Origin: Pseudomonadota bacterium
GTDB lineage: Bacteria > Pseudomonadota > Alphaproteobacteria > Sphingomonadales > Sphingomonadaceae
Assembly (NCBI GenBank): GCA_023423655.1
Contig: JAFAFE010000005.1
Location: forward strand, 124,001 to 188,000
Direction of reading: 5' to 3'
DNA length: 64,000 nt
Position 1 is the stretch's first letter. Each line of letters begins with the position of its first letter. A program made the position numbers and the translations under genes. Of this stretch, positions 16,753 through 25,270 are shown in pieces. Under the pieces are notes generated by a model that searched no databases, was not told the DNA's origin, and was given only the letters and a program-made list of their open reading frames with translations.

Positions 16753-16826
16753 TGGAGGCCCGTGCCGGAATCGAACCGGCGTATACGGATTTGCAGTCCG
16801 CTGCGTCACCACTCCGCCAACGGGCC
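16753..16826 (-). tRNA. tRNA-Cys (GCA)
   Basis: Read on the minus strand, the 74-nt sequence folds as a tRNA. The acceptor arm GGCCCGT pairs with ACGGGCC, T is the discriminator base, and CCA is encoded at 16753-16755. The anticodon loop ACTGCAAAT gives anticodon GCA for cysteine, and the T-arm contains GGTTCGATTCC. Its 3' end faces the integrase relic, which makes it the probable attachment site of the region to the left. Confidence 0.95.
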
Positions 16827-17079
16827 TCACTGATGGTGAAGGCGCCACTTGTGGAGGTTTGGCGGCAATGTCAAGCCATCTGGCATAATGACACCAAGAT
16901 TTTGCGGCGAAGCCATCTGCTTTCGTTACCGCTATTCACTTGGCGCTTGGCATAAAAGCCAGTAAGGACAGCCGCGTTGTGGCACTAGGGACCGCCGTCC
17001 GGGTGCTGCGCGTGCTATGCTGTATTACTATTGCAATACAGGTCAAACCGGTATAAACAAGCCACACAAGTTTTGGGGT

Positions 17080-17739
17080 ATGTTCGTGAATCAAAGCCAA
17101 TTCAAAGCCATGCGGCAGCATATGGTCGAAAGCCAGTTGCGGACCAGCGATGTCAATGATCCCGCCATTTTGGGCGCGATGGCGCAAGTTCCGCGCGAAG
17201 CCTATGTGCCCGAAGCGCGCGCCAGCACTGCCTATATGGACCGCGCCATTCCGCTGACAGAGGGCCGCGCATTGAACCCGCCGCTCACCATCGGACGCCT
17301 GATTGTCGAGGCGGACCTCGCCCCGACCGACAAGGTGCTGCTGATCGGCGCAGCGAGCGGCTATACCGCCGACATTGTCGCGCGCCTTGCCGCCCATGTG
17401 GTCGCGCTCGAAGAATCGGCAGAGCTTGCAGCCCGAGCTCGCACGCATCTCGATGCCCGCGACAATATCTCGCTCGTCGAAGGCCCGCTCAACCAAGGGG
17501 CGGCGGCCCATGCGCCTTATGATGTCATTATCGTCGATGGCGCGATTGAAGAGTTGCCCGCTATTATCGTTACCCAACTCGCGCCCGAAGGCCGTGTGGT
17601 AGCCGGAATTGTCGACCGCGCCGTGACTCGCCTTTGTTATGGCGTACGCGTGGGCGAGCGCGTGGCGTTCAACCCTTTTGCCGATATGGAAGCGGTCCCG
17701 CTCCCCGGCTTTGCCAAACCCAAAGTCTTTAGCTTTTAA
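17080..17739 (+). CDS. pcm: protein-L-isoaspartate O-methyltransferase-like protein
   Basis: A 219-aa member of the protein-L-isoaspartate methyltransferase family, which repairs isoaspartyl residues with S-adenosylmethionine. It opens MFVNQSQFKAMRQHMVESQL, then VPREAYVPE and the SAM-binding glycine motif LLIGAASGYTADIVARLA, with the acidic VALEES strand after it. The frame is open to 17017, but the ATG at 17080 gives the usual N-terminus. The motif is LIGAASGY rather than the classic GTGSGY, which is common in the alphaproteobacterial form found next to tolC, so activity on isoaspartate is not certain. It lies 43 bp upstream of the TolC-like gene and is probably co-transcribed. Confidence 0.88.
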   Translation: MFVNQSQFKAMRQHMVESQLRTSDVNDPAILGAMAQVPREAYVPEARASTAYMDRAIPLTEGRALNPPLTIGRLIVEADLAPTDKVLLIGAASGYTADIVARLAAHVVALEESAELAARARTHLDARDNISLVEGPLNQGAAAHAPYDVIIVDGAIEELPAIIVTQLAPEGRVVAGIVDRAVTRLCYGVRVGERVAFNPFADMEAVPLPGFAKPKVFSF

Positions 17740-17782
17740 GCCAGTCCAGACCCTTGCGACCGTAGATAAGGAATAATAAATA

Positions 17783-19285
17783 GTGCGTAGCAAAGCTCTT
17801 CTCCGGTCCACACTCGCTCTTTCCGTTCTTGCAGCCAGCGCCATTACGCTGCCGGTGCAGGCGGAAACGCTGAAAGGCGCGCTGGAAAAAGCCTATGACA
17901 ATAATCCGACGCTGACCGCCGCGCGGGCGGGGCAACGGGCGCAGGATGAAAATGTGCCGATTGCGCGCGCAGACGGCCTGCCCTCTGCCGGAAGTCAGGC
18001 GGATTATCAGGAAAATCTGTTCGGCGTGAGCCAGGGCATGAATGACCGGTCGCTGGCGGTCAGCGCCACCGCATCGGTCCCGCTCTATCAAGGCGGCCGC
18101 GTGAAAAATGCGGTGCGCGCGGCAGAAAAGCGCGTGGAGTCTGGGCAAGCGGACCTGCGCGCCACCGAAGCGTCAGTGTTTAATCAGGTCGTTGCCGCCT
18201 ATATGGACGTCATCCGCGATCAGGCGATTGTGTCGCTCAACCGTGGCAATGTCGGGGTCTTGTCGGTCAATGTCGAAGCAACCCGCGACCGGTTCCAGAT
18301 TGGCGACCTCACCCGCACCGATATTGCCCAGTCCGAATCGCGTCTAGCGCTCGCCCAAGGCCAGCTCCGTAGCGCCGAAGCCCAGCTTATCGGTAGCCGC
18401 GAACGCTATATCGAGCTTGTCGGCGAAGCGCCGGTCGATTTGCAACCCCCGCCGCCGCTCCCCAATTTGCCCGCATCGGCGGACGATGCGGTGCAACAGG
18501 CGCTGGCTGAAAATCCCGACATTGAAGCGGCGCAATATCAGGTCGAAGCCAGCCGTTATGATGTGAAATCGGCCAAGGGGGCGCGTTTGCCGCAAATCGA
18601 AGCATCGGGCCGCACCACCTATAATAATTATCTCGGTTCGCTGGATAGCGCGAACCCCGCGTTCCGCGCCGATCAGGACCGGATCGCGGGCGGCGTCGGC
18701 GTGACCGCAACCTTCCCTTTATTCCAGGGCGGGCGTCCGGCGGCCATCGTGCGGCAGGCACAGGCGCGCAACAGCCAGGCGATGGAAGGCTTGATTGCGA
18801 CCGAACGCAGCGTGATCGCGCAAACCCGCGCCGCTTTTGCCAGCCACCGCGCATCCCAGGACATCATCCTGTCATCGCAAACCGCGGTGCAGGCCAGCAG
18901 CCTTTCCTTGGAAGGCGTGCGCGCGGAAAATAGCGTCGGCAACCGCACCATTCTCGACATTTTGAACGCCGAACAGGAATTGCTGAATGCGCAGGTCGAT
19001 CTGGTCGCCGCGCAGCGCAATGCCTATGTTGCGGGCTTCTCGCTGCTCGCCGCGATGGGACGGGCCGAAGCGCAGGATTTAGGGCTTGAAGGCGGGCCTC
19101 TCTATCAGCCCGAAGCCAATTATAACCGCGTCAAAGACAAAGTTTGGGATTGGGACGATGATCCAAATCCGACCCCGCAAGCCACGCGCACCTATGAAAG
19201 CCCCGCGCAAAATGCGGCGGTGCCGACGATGGACCGCCCCGGCACCAATGCGTCGCAAACCCCTGTCCCGCCGCGTCGTTATTAA
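17783..19285 (+). CDS. tolC: TolC-family outer membrane efflux protein
   Basis: A 500-aa outer-membrane channel protein for type I secretion or multidrug efflux. A signal peptide ends at VQA (about residue 28), and mature AETLKGALEKAYDNNPTLTA is the classic start of the TolC family. Two internally related repeats follow, with SVPLYQGGRV and TFPLFQGGRP as the matching strand motifs, then NRTILDILNAEQELLNAQVDLVAAQRN in the second coiled coil. The C-terminal 60 residues are Pro/Asn-rich and likely periplasmic. The start is a GTG after a weak AAGGAAT. No membrane fusion protein or ABC gene is adjacent, so it probably serves several pumps. Confidence 0.93.
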   Translation: MRSKALLRSTLALSVLAASAITLPVQAETLKGALEKAYDNNPTLTAARAGQRAQDENVPIARADGLPSAGSQADYQENLFGVSQGMNDRSLAVSATASVPLYQGGRVKNAVRAAEKRVESGQADLRATEASVFNQVVAAYMDVIRDQAIVSLNRGNVGVLSVNVEATRDRFQIGDLTRTDIAQSESRLALAQGQLRSAEAQLIGSRERYIELVGEAPVDLQPPPPLPNLPASADDAVQQALAENPDIEAAQYQVEASRYDVKSAKGARLPQIEASGRTTYNNYLGSLDSANPAFRADQDRIAGGVGVTATFPLFQGGRPAAIVRQAQARNSQAMEGLIATERSVIAQTRAAFASHRASQDIILSSQTAVQASSLSLEGVRAENSVGNRTILDILNAEQELLNAQVDLVAAQRNAYVAGFSLLAAMGRAEAQDLGLEGGPLYQPEANYNRVKDKVWDWDDDPNPTPQATRTYESPAQNAAVPTMDRPGTNASQTPVPPRRY

Positions 19286-19436
19286 GGCCCGTTACGCTCG
19301 GTTAAGCTACGGCGCGGGTAGGCCTATGGCTCGCTCCGTCGCCCCGAGCGCCCCCATTGTCTCGCTTTGACACAAAAATATTGGCAAGGCCCGCATGAGC
19401 GGCTAGCAATCAAGCTCGTTCTTACAGGGGTTTAAA

Positions 19437-19967
19437 GTGGGCGACATGAGCAGAGAGCCTTCTATGGAAGAAATACTTTCGTCTATCCGCCGCGTAATGG
19501 CGCGCGAAGACGCCGAGGCGGGTAAAGTCGCTGCCCCCCGTGCCTCCGCCAATGGTGGCGGGCATGGCGAGGAGCCTTTTGTCCCTGGACAGGCCGACCC
19601 TTCCGCCGACGGGCAGGATGCTGCGGCGGCCGAGGAGGAAGTGCTGGAACTGACCGACACCAGCCCCGAACCCGCACTATCCGGCGATGCCAAGGGTGGC
19701 GGCGCCAAGGATGATGCCAAAGTTAGCGACGCAAGCCTGCTCGCGACCGACCGCGTAGTCGCCAGCCGCCAATCGCTCAGCCAATTGGCCGAAGCGGTCA
19801 AACCCGCTCCGCGTCCGGACATGGCTATAGGCTCGGTCTCGCTCGACCAGATGGTGCAGGATATGGTGCGCCCGATGCTAAAAGAATGGCTCGACGCCCA
19901 TTTGCCGGAAATCGTCGAACGCATGGTCTCGCGCGAAATTTCACGGATTACCGACCGTAATTATTGA
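19437..19967 (+). CDS. popZ: PopZ-like polar organising protein (DUF2497)
   Basis: A 176-aa protein of the DUF2497/PopZ family. The N-terminal helix MEEILSSIRRVMAR, a long acidic Ala/Pro/Glu-rich middle (about residues 25-110) and the C-terminal helices LDQMVQDMVRPMLKEWLDAH and IVERMVSREISRI match the layout of Caulobacter PopZ, which forms a polar scaffold for chromosome centromeres. The start is either the GTG at 19437 (AGGGG upstream) or the ATG at 19446, three codons later. The order isoaspartate methyltransferase - tolC - popZ is usual in sphingomonads; the valS gene often found after it is not here. Confidence 0.88.
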   Translation: MGDMSREPSMEEILSSIRRVMAREDAEAGKVAAPRASANGGGHGEEPFVPGQADPSADGQDAAAAEEEVLELTDTSPEPALSGDAKGGGAKDDAKVSDASLLATDRVVASRQSLSQLAEAVKPAPRPDMAIGSVSLDQMVQDMVRPMLKEWLDAHLPEIVERMVSREISRITDRNY

Positions 19968-20049
19968 GGAGGTCGGCGCGCGTCGTGCGCTCACCCTTCT
20001 CCCATTATCGTCATTGCGAGGCGCGAAGGTCGGCGCCTCTTAAGACCCA

Positions 20050-20156
20050 CCGTCATTGCGAGCGCCGGAGGCGCGCGGCAATCCAGAGCCAAGTCACGCA
20101 AAATTAGTGTGAGACGACTCTGGATTGCCGCGCCGCTTCGCGGCTCGCAATGACGG
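20050..20156. repeat. palindromic intergenic repeat (GTCATTGCGAG type)
   Basis: Near-perfect inverted repeat: the left arm starts CCGTCATTGCGAG and reads to GGCAATCCAGAG; the right arm starts CTCTGGATTGCC and ends CTCGCAATGACGG. The loop is about 30 bp. A partial copy of the arm occurs at 20009-20025. It occupies the convergent gap between popZ and mmsB. Confidence 0.85.
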
Positions 20157-20194
20157 CAGGTAGAGAAAGAGGCGCGCAATCACGGATAGAAAAG

Positions 20195-20216
20195 CCCCTC
20201 CCGCCTGCGGGAGGGG
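20195..20216 (-). terminator. putative terminator of mmsB
   Basis: A GC-rich hairpin CCCCTCCCGC-CT-GCGGGAGGGG lies 37 bp after the mmsB stop codon; on the minus strand it is followed by CTTTTCT. The hairpin resembles a family of repeats found elsewhere in the window (21141, 54617), so it may be a repeat that also works as a terminator. Confidence 0.55.
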
Positions 20217-20252
20217 TTTGCGGAGGGCCTGTCAAAAAACGCCGCGCTCCCC

Positions 20253-21137
20253 CTATGCCAGTTTATCCAACGCCCGGATAATCCCCGAAAAATCATGGCC
20301 TTCAGGATCACCCGCAACAAAGGCTTCATAAAGCGCCGCAGCCCGCGCGCCCATCGGCACATGCGCGTCGACGCTGCCTGCCGCTTCCATTGCAAGGCGT
20401 AAATCCTTGAGCATCAAGGGCGCGGCAAACCCGCCTTTATAGTCGCGGTCGGCAGGCGATTCGGGGCCGACGCCGGGGACCGGACAATAGCTGGTCATCG
20501 ACCAGCTTTGCCCTGATGATACCGAGGCGATGTCATAATATTTCTGCAAATCGAGGCCGAGCTTTTCGGCCAACAGGAAGCTTTCGCACGTCGCCACCAT
20601 CGTCGCGCCGAGCAGCATATTATTGCAGATTTTTGCCGCCTGCCCCGCGCCGCTCTCACCAGCATGGATGACCGCCTTGCCCATTTTAGCGAGCACCGGC
20701 TGCCCGCGCTCAAAGCCTTCATCGGTGCCGCCGACCATGAAGGTCAGCGTGCCCGCATTGGCCGCCGCAATCCCGCCTGATACCGGCGCATCGACCGCGA
20801 CAAAGCCCTTGGCGGTAGCGGCCTCCGCATTGCTCTTGGCGGTCGCGACATCAATGGTCGAACAATCGAGCAGCAGTGTGCCGGGCGCGGCATTGGGGAA
20901 TACATCGGCTTCGTAAACCGCCGCGACATGCTTGCCTGCGGGGAGCATGGTGACGACCACGTCCGCACCGGTGATGGCCTCGGCGGCGCTCGCGGCCCGC
21001 TCGCAGCCTGCTTCGACGGCGCGGTCGAGGGCGTCGGCGCTCAAATCAAAGGCGCGCACCTCATAGCCCGCTTTCGCGAGATTAGCCGCCATCCCGCCGC
21101 CCATATTGCCCAGTCCGATAAATGCGATTTTTGTCAT
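20253..21137 (-). CDS. mmsB: 3-hydroxyisobutyrate dehydrogenase
   Basis: A 294-aa beta-hydroxyacid dehydrogenase that oxidises 3-hydroxyisobutyrate to methylmalonate semialdehyde with NAD in valine degradation. The N-terminal dinucleotide motif IGLGNMGGGMAANLAKAGYEV, the substrate motif DAPVSGGIAAANAGTLTFMVGG and the catalytic-lysine segment GAGQAAKICNNMLLG (about residue 170) are all present. It is the last gene of a minus-strand run of valine genes; mmsA, its usual partner for the next step, is 7.6 kb upstream on the same strand. Two palindromic repeats separate it from the crotonase gene, so transcription may be independent. Confidence 0.94.
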   Translation of the reverse strand: MTKIAFIGLGNMGGGMAANLAKAGYEVRAFDLSADALDRAVEAGCERAASAAEAITGADVVVTMLPAGKHVAAVYEADVFPNAAPGTLLLDCSTIDVATAKSNAEAATAKGFVAVDAPVSGGIAAANAGTLTFMVGGTDEGFERGQPVLAKMGKAVIHAGESGAGQAAKICNNMLLGATMVATCESFLLAEKLGLDLQKYYDIASVSSGQSWSMTSYCPVPGVGPESPADRDYKGGFAAPLMLKDLRLAMEAAGSVDAHVPMGARAAALYEAFVAGDPEGHDFSGIIRALDKLA

Positions 21138-21140
21138 TAT

Positions 21141-21249
21141 CTCCCCTCCCGCTTGCGGGAGGGGCCGGGGGTGGGCCTTCTCCCGAATATGATGGTGGGC
21201 TGTCTTAATACAGACCCACCCCTAACCCCTCCCGTAAACGGGAGGGGGA
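21141..21249. repeat. palindromic intergenic repeat (CCCCTCCCGC type)
   Basis: Inverted repeat with ends CTCCCCTCCCGCTTGCGGGA and CCCCTCCCGTAAACGGGAGG, and an inner GGGGGTGGG / CCCACCCCTAA pair. A copy of the same family stands between gcvH and gcvPA at 54617-54730. Confidence 0.8.
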
Positions 21250-21258
21250 CTATCCCCG

Positions 21259-21331
21259 TGTCCCCGCGAAGGCGGGGACGCAGTGTTAGGCAACTCTATG
21301 CTGCCCTAGGCTCCCGCCTGCGCGGGAGCAC
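21259..21331. repeat. palindromic intergenic repeat (CCCGCGAAGGCGGG type)
   Basis: Two short hairpins, GTCCCCGCGAAGGCGGGGAC and GGCTCCCGCCTGCGCGGGAG, joined by a 35-bp linker containing CTGCCCTAGG. A relative occurs at 23396-23467 (CCCCGCGTAGGCGGGG ... ACTCCCGCCTTCGCGGGAG). This is a common sphingomonad intergenic element. Confidence 0.75.
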
Positions 21332-21369
21332 AATTTTTTACTTCCTCTTTCAGTTACTTCCCCGTCCAG

Positions 21370-22146
21370 TTACTTCCCCGTCCAATTGCCGGGGCGTTTT
21401 TCCACGAAAGCGGCCATGCCTTCTTTCTGGTCCTCGGTGCCGAACAGGCCGTGGAACAGGCGGCGTTCAAAGTTGATACCCTGTTGCAAGCCCGTTTCAA
21501 ACGCGGCGTTGACCATTTCCTTGTTGGCGATGACCGCGAGCGGGGCCATGCCCGCAATCGTCGCGGCGGTTTTGAGCGCGTCATCGAGGAGGTCGGCGGC
21601 TGGCACAACCCGCGCGGCAAGGCCGGAGCGTTCGGCTTCTTCGGCACCCATCATGCGGCCGGTCAGGCACATTTCCATCGCTTTGGACTTGCCGACTGCG
21701 CGGGTGAGGCGCTGTGATCCGCCCATGCCGGGGGTCACGCCCAGCTTGATTTCGGGCTGGCCGAATTTGGCATTATCGCCGGCAATGATGAAGTCGCACA
21801 TCATCGCCAACTCGCACCCGCCGCCGAGCGCATAGCCTGAAACCGCCGCAATCACCGGCTTGCGGGTCGCGGTCACGCGGTCATAGCCGCCAAAGAAATT
21901 GCCGCCATACATGGCCGCAAAGCCTTCGGTCTGCATTTCCTTAATGTCCGCGCCCGCTGCAAAGGCTTTTTCGCTACCGGTGAGGACCGCGCAGCCTTGG
22001 CTGGTGTCGGCATCATAGGCTTCAAGCGCGGCGATAAGGTCGGCCAGCACCTGGCTGTTCAGCGCATTGAGCGCATCGGGGCGGTTCAATGTGATGAGCG
22101 TCACCGCGCCCTTTTTCTCCACAATCAGCGTTTTATAGTCGGGCAT
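21370..22146 (-). CDS. enoyl-CoA hydratase (crotonase), probable methacrylyl-CoA hydratase
   Basis: A 258-aa crotonase. Both catalytic glutamates of true hydratases are present, in GGGCELAMMCD and GQPEIKLGVTPGMGGSQRL, and KAFAAGADIKEM forms the oxyanion hole. The start is the ATG at 22146 (GAAGG nine bases upstream); the longer frame runs through a repeat. Between 3-hydroxyisobutyryl-CoA hydrolase and mmsB, it most likely hydrates methacrylyl-CoA in valine breakdown, though short-chain enoyl-CoA hydratases are broad. A 16-bp tandem duplication covers the stop codon (21354-21385), repeating the last codons downstream of the stop. Confidence 0.92.
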   Translation of the reverse strand: MPDYKTLIVEKKGAVTLITLNRPDALNALNSQVLADLIAALEAYDADTSQGCAVLTGSEKAFAAGADIKEMQTEGFAAMYGGNFFGGYDRVTATRKPVIAAVSGYALGGGCELAMMCDFIIAGDNAKFGQPEIKLGVTPGMGGSQRLTRAVGKSKAMEMCLTGRMMGAEEAERSGLAARVVPAADLLDDALKTAATIAGMAPLAVIANKEMVNAAFETGLQQGINFERRLFHGLFGTEDQKEGMAAFVEKRPGNWTGK

Positions 22147-22166
22147 AATTTCAAACCTTCTTTCCT

Positions 22167-22260
22167 CGTCATTCCCGCGAAAGCGGGAATCCATCTCGTA
22201 ACCGCTCGTCTAAATCCATCGGTCCGGAGATGGATCCCCGATCAAGTCGGGGATGACGAG
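22167..22260. repeat. palindromic intergenic repeat (CGTCATTCCCGCG type)
   Basis: Inverted repeat with outer ends CGTCATTCCCGCGAAAGCGG and GGGGATGACGA and inner ATCCATC / GATGGATCCCC. A copy with the same ends lies at 56981-57071. It fills the gap between the crotonase and the hydrolase gene. Confidence 0.75.
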
Positions 22261-22281
22261 CCTTTAATCAAACTCCGCCCC

Positions 22282-23334
22282 TCAACTCCCCAGCGGCGTC
22301 CACGCATCGCGTTCGGGGAGCGGTTCGAAGAAGCGGTCGACCATCGCATCGGTGACGCCTTCGGGAGTCGCAGGCATCCATTCGGGGGCATGGTCCTTGT
22401 CGATCAGCACCGCGCGCACGCCTTCGATAAAGTCGGGGTGGCGGAACATGCGCACGACAATGCCATATTCCATGCGCATTTCATCGAGGAAGTGGAACTG
22501 GCGCGGGCTTTCCACGAGCAGGCGCAGCGACACTTTGCACGCGGTCGGCGATTTGGTGCGCAAGGTCGCCAGCTCCTTTTGCGCCCATTCGCTGTCATCG
22601 GCTTCAAGGGCCGCAAGGATGTCTTCATAACGGTCCGACGCGAACAGCCGGTCGATCTGCGCATAATTTTCGACAATGCGCGCGGGCGGCGGTTCGACCG
22701 AGGCTTCCTTGAGGATCGCTTCGATATGGGTCGGGGTTTCGGTGAGCTTTTGCTTCACTTCTTCCAACCGCTCCGACGGGATATAATGGGTCGCAAGGCC
22801 CAGCGCCAAACACTCCGCCCCATCGAGCCGCGCGCCGGTGAGCGCCAGAAACTGCGCAACCCGTCCGCGCAGGCGCGACAGATAGCGCCCTGCCCCCACA
22901 TCGGGGAATAAGCCAATCGAGGTTTCGGGCATCGCAAACATGGTGCGCTCGGTCGCGATGCGATATTTGCACGGGCAGCTAATACCGACACCGCCGCCCA
23001 TCGTCACCCCGTCCATGAACACAATCCCGCGCTTGGGGTAAGTGTACATCAAATGGTTCATGCGATATTCTTGGAAGAAGAACGCCTGACCCGCAGCGCC
23101 ATGCCCTTCGCTCGATTTGGCAATCGTCACCACATCGCCGCCCGCGCAAAAGCCGCGCCCTTCGGTATGGTCAATCATGATGATCTTGACCTCCGGGTCA
23201 TTGCGCCAGTCGAGCAAGGCTTCGGTCATCGCCTGCACCATCGGCAAGTTGAGCGCATTGAGCGCCTTGGGGCGGTGCAATCGGATACGCCCGACCCCGC
23301 CTTCCTTGAAGGTGAGGACATCTTGGGTGTCCAT
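22282..23334 (-). CDS. 3-hydroxyisobutyryl-CoA hydrolase
   Basis: A 350-aa crotonase-fold hydrolase that releases CoA from 3-hydroxyisobutyryl-CoA in valine degradation. EGRGFCAGGDVVTIA, MGGGVGISCPCKYRIATE and especially MPETSIGLFPDVGAGRYLSRL are the signature of the family; the C-terminal half (RMFRHPDFIEGVRAVLIDKD) is absent from ordinary hydratases. Three in-frame ATGs are possible at 23382, 23358 and 23334; I prefer 23334 because conserved sequence starts there, but no strong Shine-Dalgarno decides it. The next gene downstream, the crotonase, would supply its substrate. Confidence 0.92.
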   Translation of the reverse strand: MDTQDVLTFKEGGVGRIRLHRPKALNALNLPMVQAMTEALLDWRNDPEVKIIMIDHTEGRGFCAGGDVVTIAKSSEGHGAAGQAFFFQEYRMNHLMYTYPKRGIVFMDGVTMGGGVGISCPCKYRIATERTMFAMPETSIGLFPDVGAGRYLSRLRGRVAQFLALTGARLDGAECLALGLATHYIPSERLEEVKQKLTETPTHIEAILKEASVEPPPARIVENYAQIDRLFASDRYEDILAALEADDSEWAQKELATLRTKSPTACKVSLRLLVESPRQFHFLDEMRMEYGIVVRMFRHPDFIEGVRAVLIDKDHAPEWMPATPEGVTDAMVDRFFEPLPERDAWTPLGS

Positions 23335-23395
23335 TACGGAGTCCGTTTCTTTATTCATTACGTCGGTTGTCACGGTCAACATTCTATCTTTTCGT

Positions 23396-23467
23396 GCCCC
23401 CGCGTAGGCGGGGGTCCAGAGTTAGGTTGCGCAATACTGCCCTGGACTCCCGCCTTCGCGGGAGCAC
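23396..23467. repeat. palindromic intergenic repeat (CCCGCGAAGGCGGG type)
   Basis: Two hairpins (GCCCCCGCGTAGGCGGGGGT and ACTCCCGCCTTCGCGGGAG) joined by a linker containing CTGCCCTGG. Same family as 21259-21331. It lies between phaC and the hydrolase gene. Confidence 0.75.
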
Positions 23468-23476
23468 ATTGCGCTA

Positions 23477-25255
23477 TCAATCCATGCTTACATAGCTACC
23501 GGGTGCGGGTTCAATGGCTTTGAGCTTGCCGCTGCCCGGTTTCCTTGCAGGGACCATTTTATCGACACCTTGCGCGCTCAGCCATGTGTCCCAATGCGGC
23601 CACCAGCTTCCCTCATGGCGGGTCGCTTTGTCGAGCCATGCGTCGGCAGCGGGCGCGAGTTTATCGCCGATCCAATAGCCATGCTTGTTTGCCGCAGGCG
23701 GGTTGATGACCCCCGCATTATGGCCCGATCCGCCCAGCACGAATGTCACCTTGCCGCCAAATAGTTTCGCGCCTGCATAGACCGCCTCCCATGCCGAAAC
23801 ATGGTCGTCTTTCAAGGCAATCAGCATGACCGGCGTTTTGATTTTACCAAGGTCAATCGCGACGCCATCCATTTCAAACGCGCCCGCTTGGGTGAGTTTA
23901 TTGCCATGCAAAAGCCCGCGATTATAGCTAGTCAGGAATGCCTGCGGGATGCGCGCGCCATCTTCGAACCAATAGAGAAGGTCGGACGCGGGCGCTTCTT
24001 TATCGAGCAGATAATGGTTGACCACCGACGACCAAATCAGGTCATTGGCGCGCACCGCGCTGAAAAGCTGCTGCAATTCGGTCGAATCAATAAAGCCCTG
24101 TTTTTCCAGATGATTGTCGAGCGCATCGAGATGGGCTTCATGCACGAACGCCGACCAGTCGCGCATATCGCCAAAATCGACCATCGAGCCGATCAAGGTC
24201 GCGCTATTGGCTTCCTTCTCGCGTTTTTGAGCGGCAAGCCATGCGAGCGCCACCGCAACCAACGTCCCGCCCAAACAGAAGCTGAACAGATCGACCGATT
24301 TCGCGCCGGTAGCCGCCCGCGCGGCATCCATCGCTTCGACAATGCCGTCGCGCACATATTCTGCCACGCCATTGTCGCGATGCGCCGCGCGGGGATTGAC
24401 CCAGGAGATGACGAACACTGTGCGGCCTTGGTCCACCAGCCATTTCACCAGACTCGATTTAGGTTGTAAATCAATCATATAATAGCGGTTGACGAGTGGC
24501 GGCACATAAACCAGCGGAGTTTCATGCACGTCCGGCGTTGCGGGGTCATATTGAATGAGCTGGAACAGGTCATTCTGGAAAACGACGCTGCCCGGCGTTG
24601 CGGCAATGGTTTCGCCTTTGCGGAATATATCGCTGGTGCGGCGCTTCACCACGCCCTTGCCCGCCGCCACATCCTGCAACAAATTGGCAAAGCCCGACAC
24701 AAGGTTCGCGCCGCCGGTTTCCGCGGTGCGCTTGACCACATCGGGGTTGGTCATCGGGAAGTTGGTGGGCGCAATCGCGTTCAGATATTGGTCGAGCAGA
24801 AATTCGCCCATCGCCTTGTCCGGCCCGGCGAGCCCAGGCACATCCGCGACCATTTCGCGCATCTGCTTGGCCGCAATCAGATAAGCATCGCGCACCGAGC
24901 GAAAATAAGGATTATCGCCCCATTCGGGCGCGGAAAAGCGGCGATCGCTGCGCGGAATTTCGACCGGCGGCGTGGTGTCCTCTTTAGGCATAAACGCCCC
25001 GCCCCAAAAGTTGGCCCATTGCTTCACCGCGTCATTTTGCGCGGCCATCAGCTTTTTGGGGTCCGCCGCAAGGCCGAACGCATAGCCGGTCATGGTGCGC
25101 AACAGCGCGGTCGGATCATAAGCCTTGCCCGACACCGGCTTGGGCTTGGCGCGCGAGAGATCAGCGAGCGCCGCATTCATATTGCCCAGCGCCTTTTGCC
25201 ACAGGTCGGCGATATTGGCTTCGGGGGCGGACGGTTCGGAAGGGGTTTTGGTCAT
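23477..25255 (-). CDS. phaC: class I poly(3-hydroxyalkanoate) synthase
   Basis: A 592-aa class I PHA synthase, which polymerises (R)-3-hydroxyacyl-CoA on the granule surface. The N-terminal PhaC domain (FWGGAFMPKEDTTPPVEIPRSDRRFSAPEW begins near 90) is followed by an alpha/beta hydrolase core. The nucleophile box is FSFCLGGT with Cys near 327, the Asp lies in IALKDDHVSAW, and the His is in GGSGHNAGVINPP near 509; these positions match the Cupriavidus enzyme. The box begins with Ser where many synthases have Gly (GxCxGG). The ATG at 25255 has GGAG six bases upstream; a TTG four codons earlier opens the frame. No phaA, phaB or phasin is in the window. Confidence 0.93.
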   Translation of the reverse strand: MTKTPSEPSAPEANIADLWQKALGNMNAALADLSRAKPKPVSGKAYDPTALLRTMTGYAFGLAADPKKLMAAQNDAVKQWANFWGGAFMPKEDTTPPVEIPRSDRRFSAPEWGDNPYFRSVRDAYLIAAKQMREMVADVPGLAGPDKAMGEFLLDQYLNAIAPTNFPMTNPDVVKRTAETGGANLVSGFANLLQDVAAGKGVVKRRTSDIFRKGETIAATPGSVVFQNDLFQLIQYDPATPDVHETPLVYVPPLVNRYYMIDLQPKSSLVKWLVDQGRTVFVISWVNPRAAHRDNGVAEYVRDGIVEAMDAARAATGAKSVDLFSFCLGGTLVAVALAWLAAQKREKEANSATLIGSMVDFGDMRDWSAFVHEAHLDALDNHLEKQGFIDSTELQQLFSAVRANDLIWSSVVNHYLLDKEAPASDLLYWFEDGARIPQAFLTSYNRGLLHGNKLTQAGAFEMDGVAIDLGKIKTPVMLIALKDDHVSAWEAVYAGAKLFGGKVTFVLGGSGHNAGVINPPAANKHGYWIGDKLAPAADAWLDKATRHEGSWWPHWDTWLSAQGVDKMVPARKPGSGKLKAIEPAPGSYVSMD

Positions 25256-25270
25256 TCGATACTCCAAAAA

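Noticed and set aside
16827..17079. A gene or second attachment site right of tRNA-Cys
   Set aside because: The 250 bp hold no frame with a start and Shine-Dalgarno, and no copy of the tRNA 3' end is visible. It is probably the promoter region of the next gene.
21354..21385. Short direct repeat as a target-site duplication of an insertion sequence
   Set aside because: The two 16-bp copies are immediately adjacent with nothing between them, so this is a simple tandem duplication over the crotonase stop codon.
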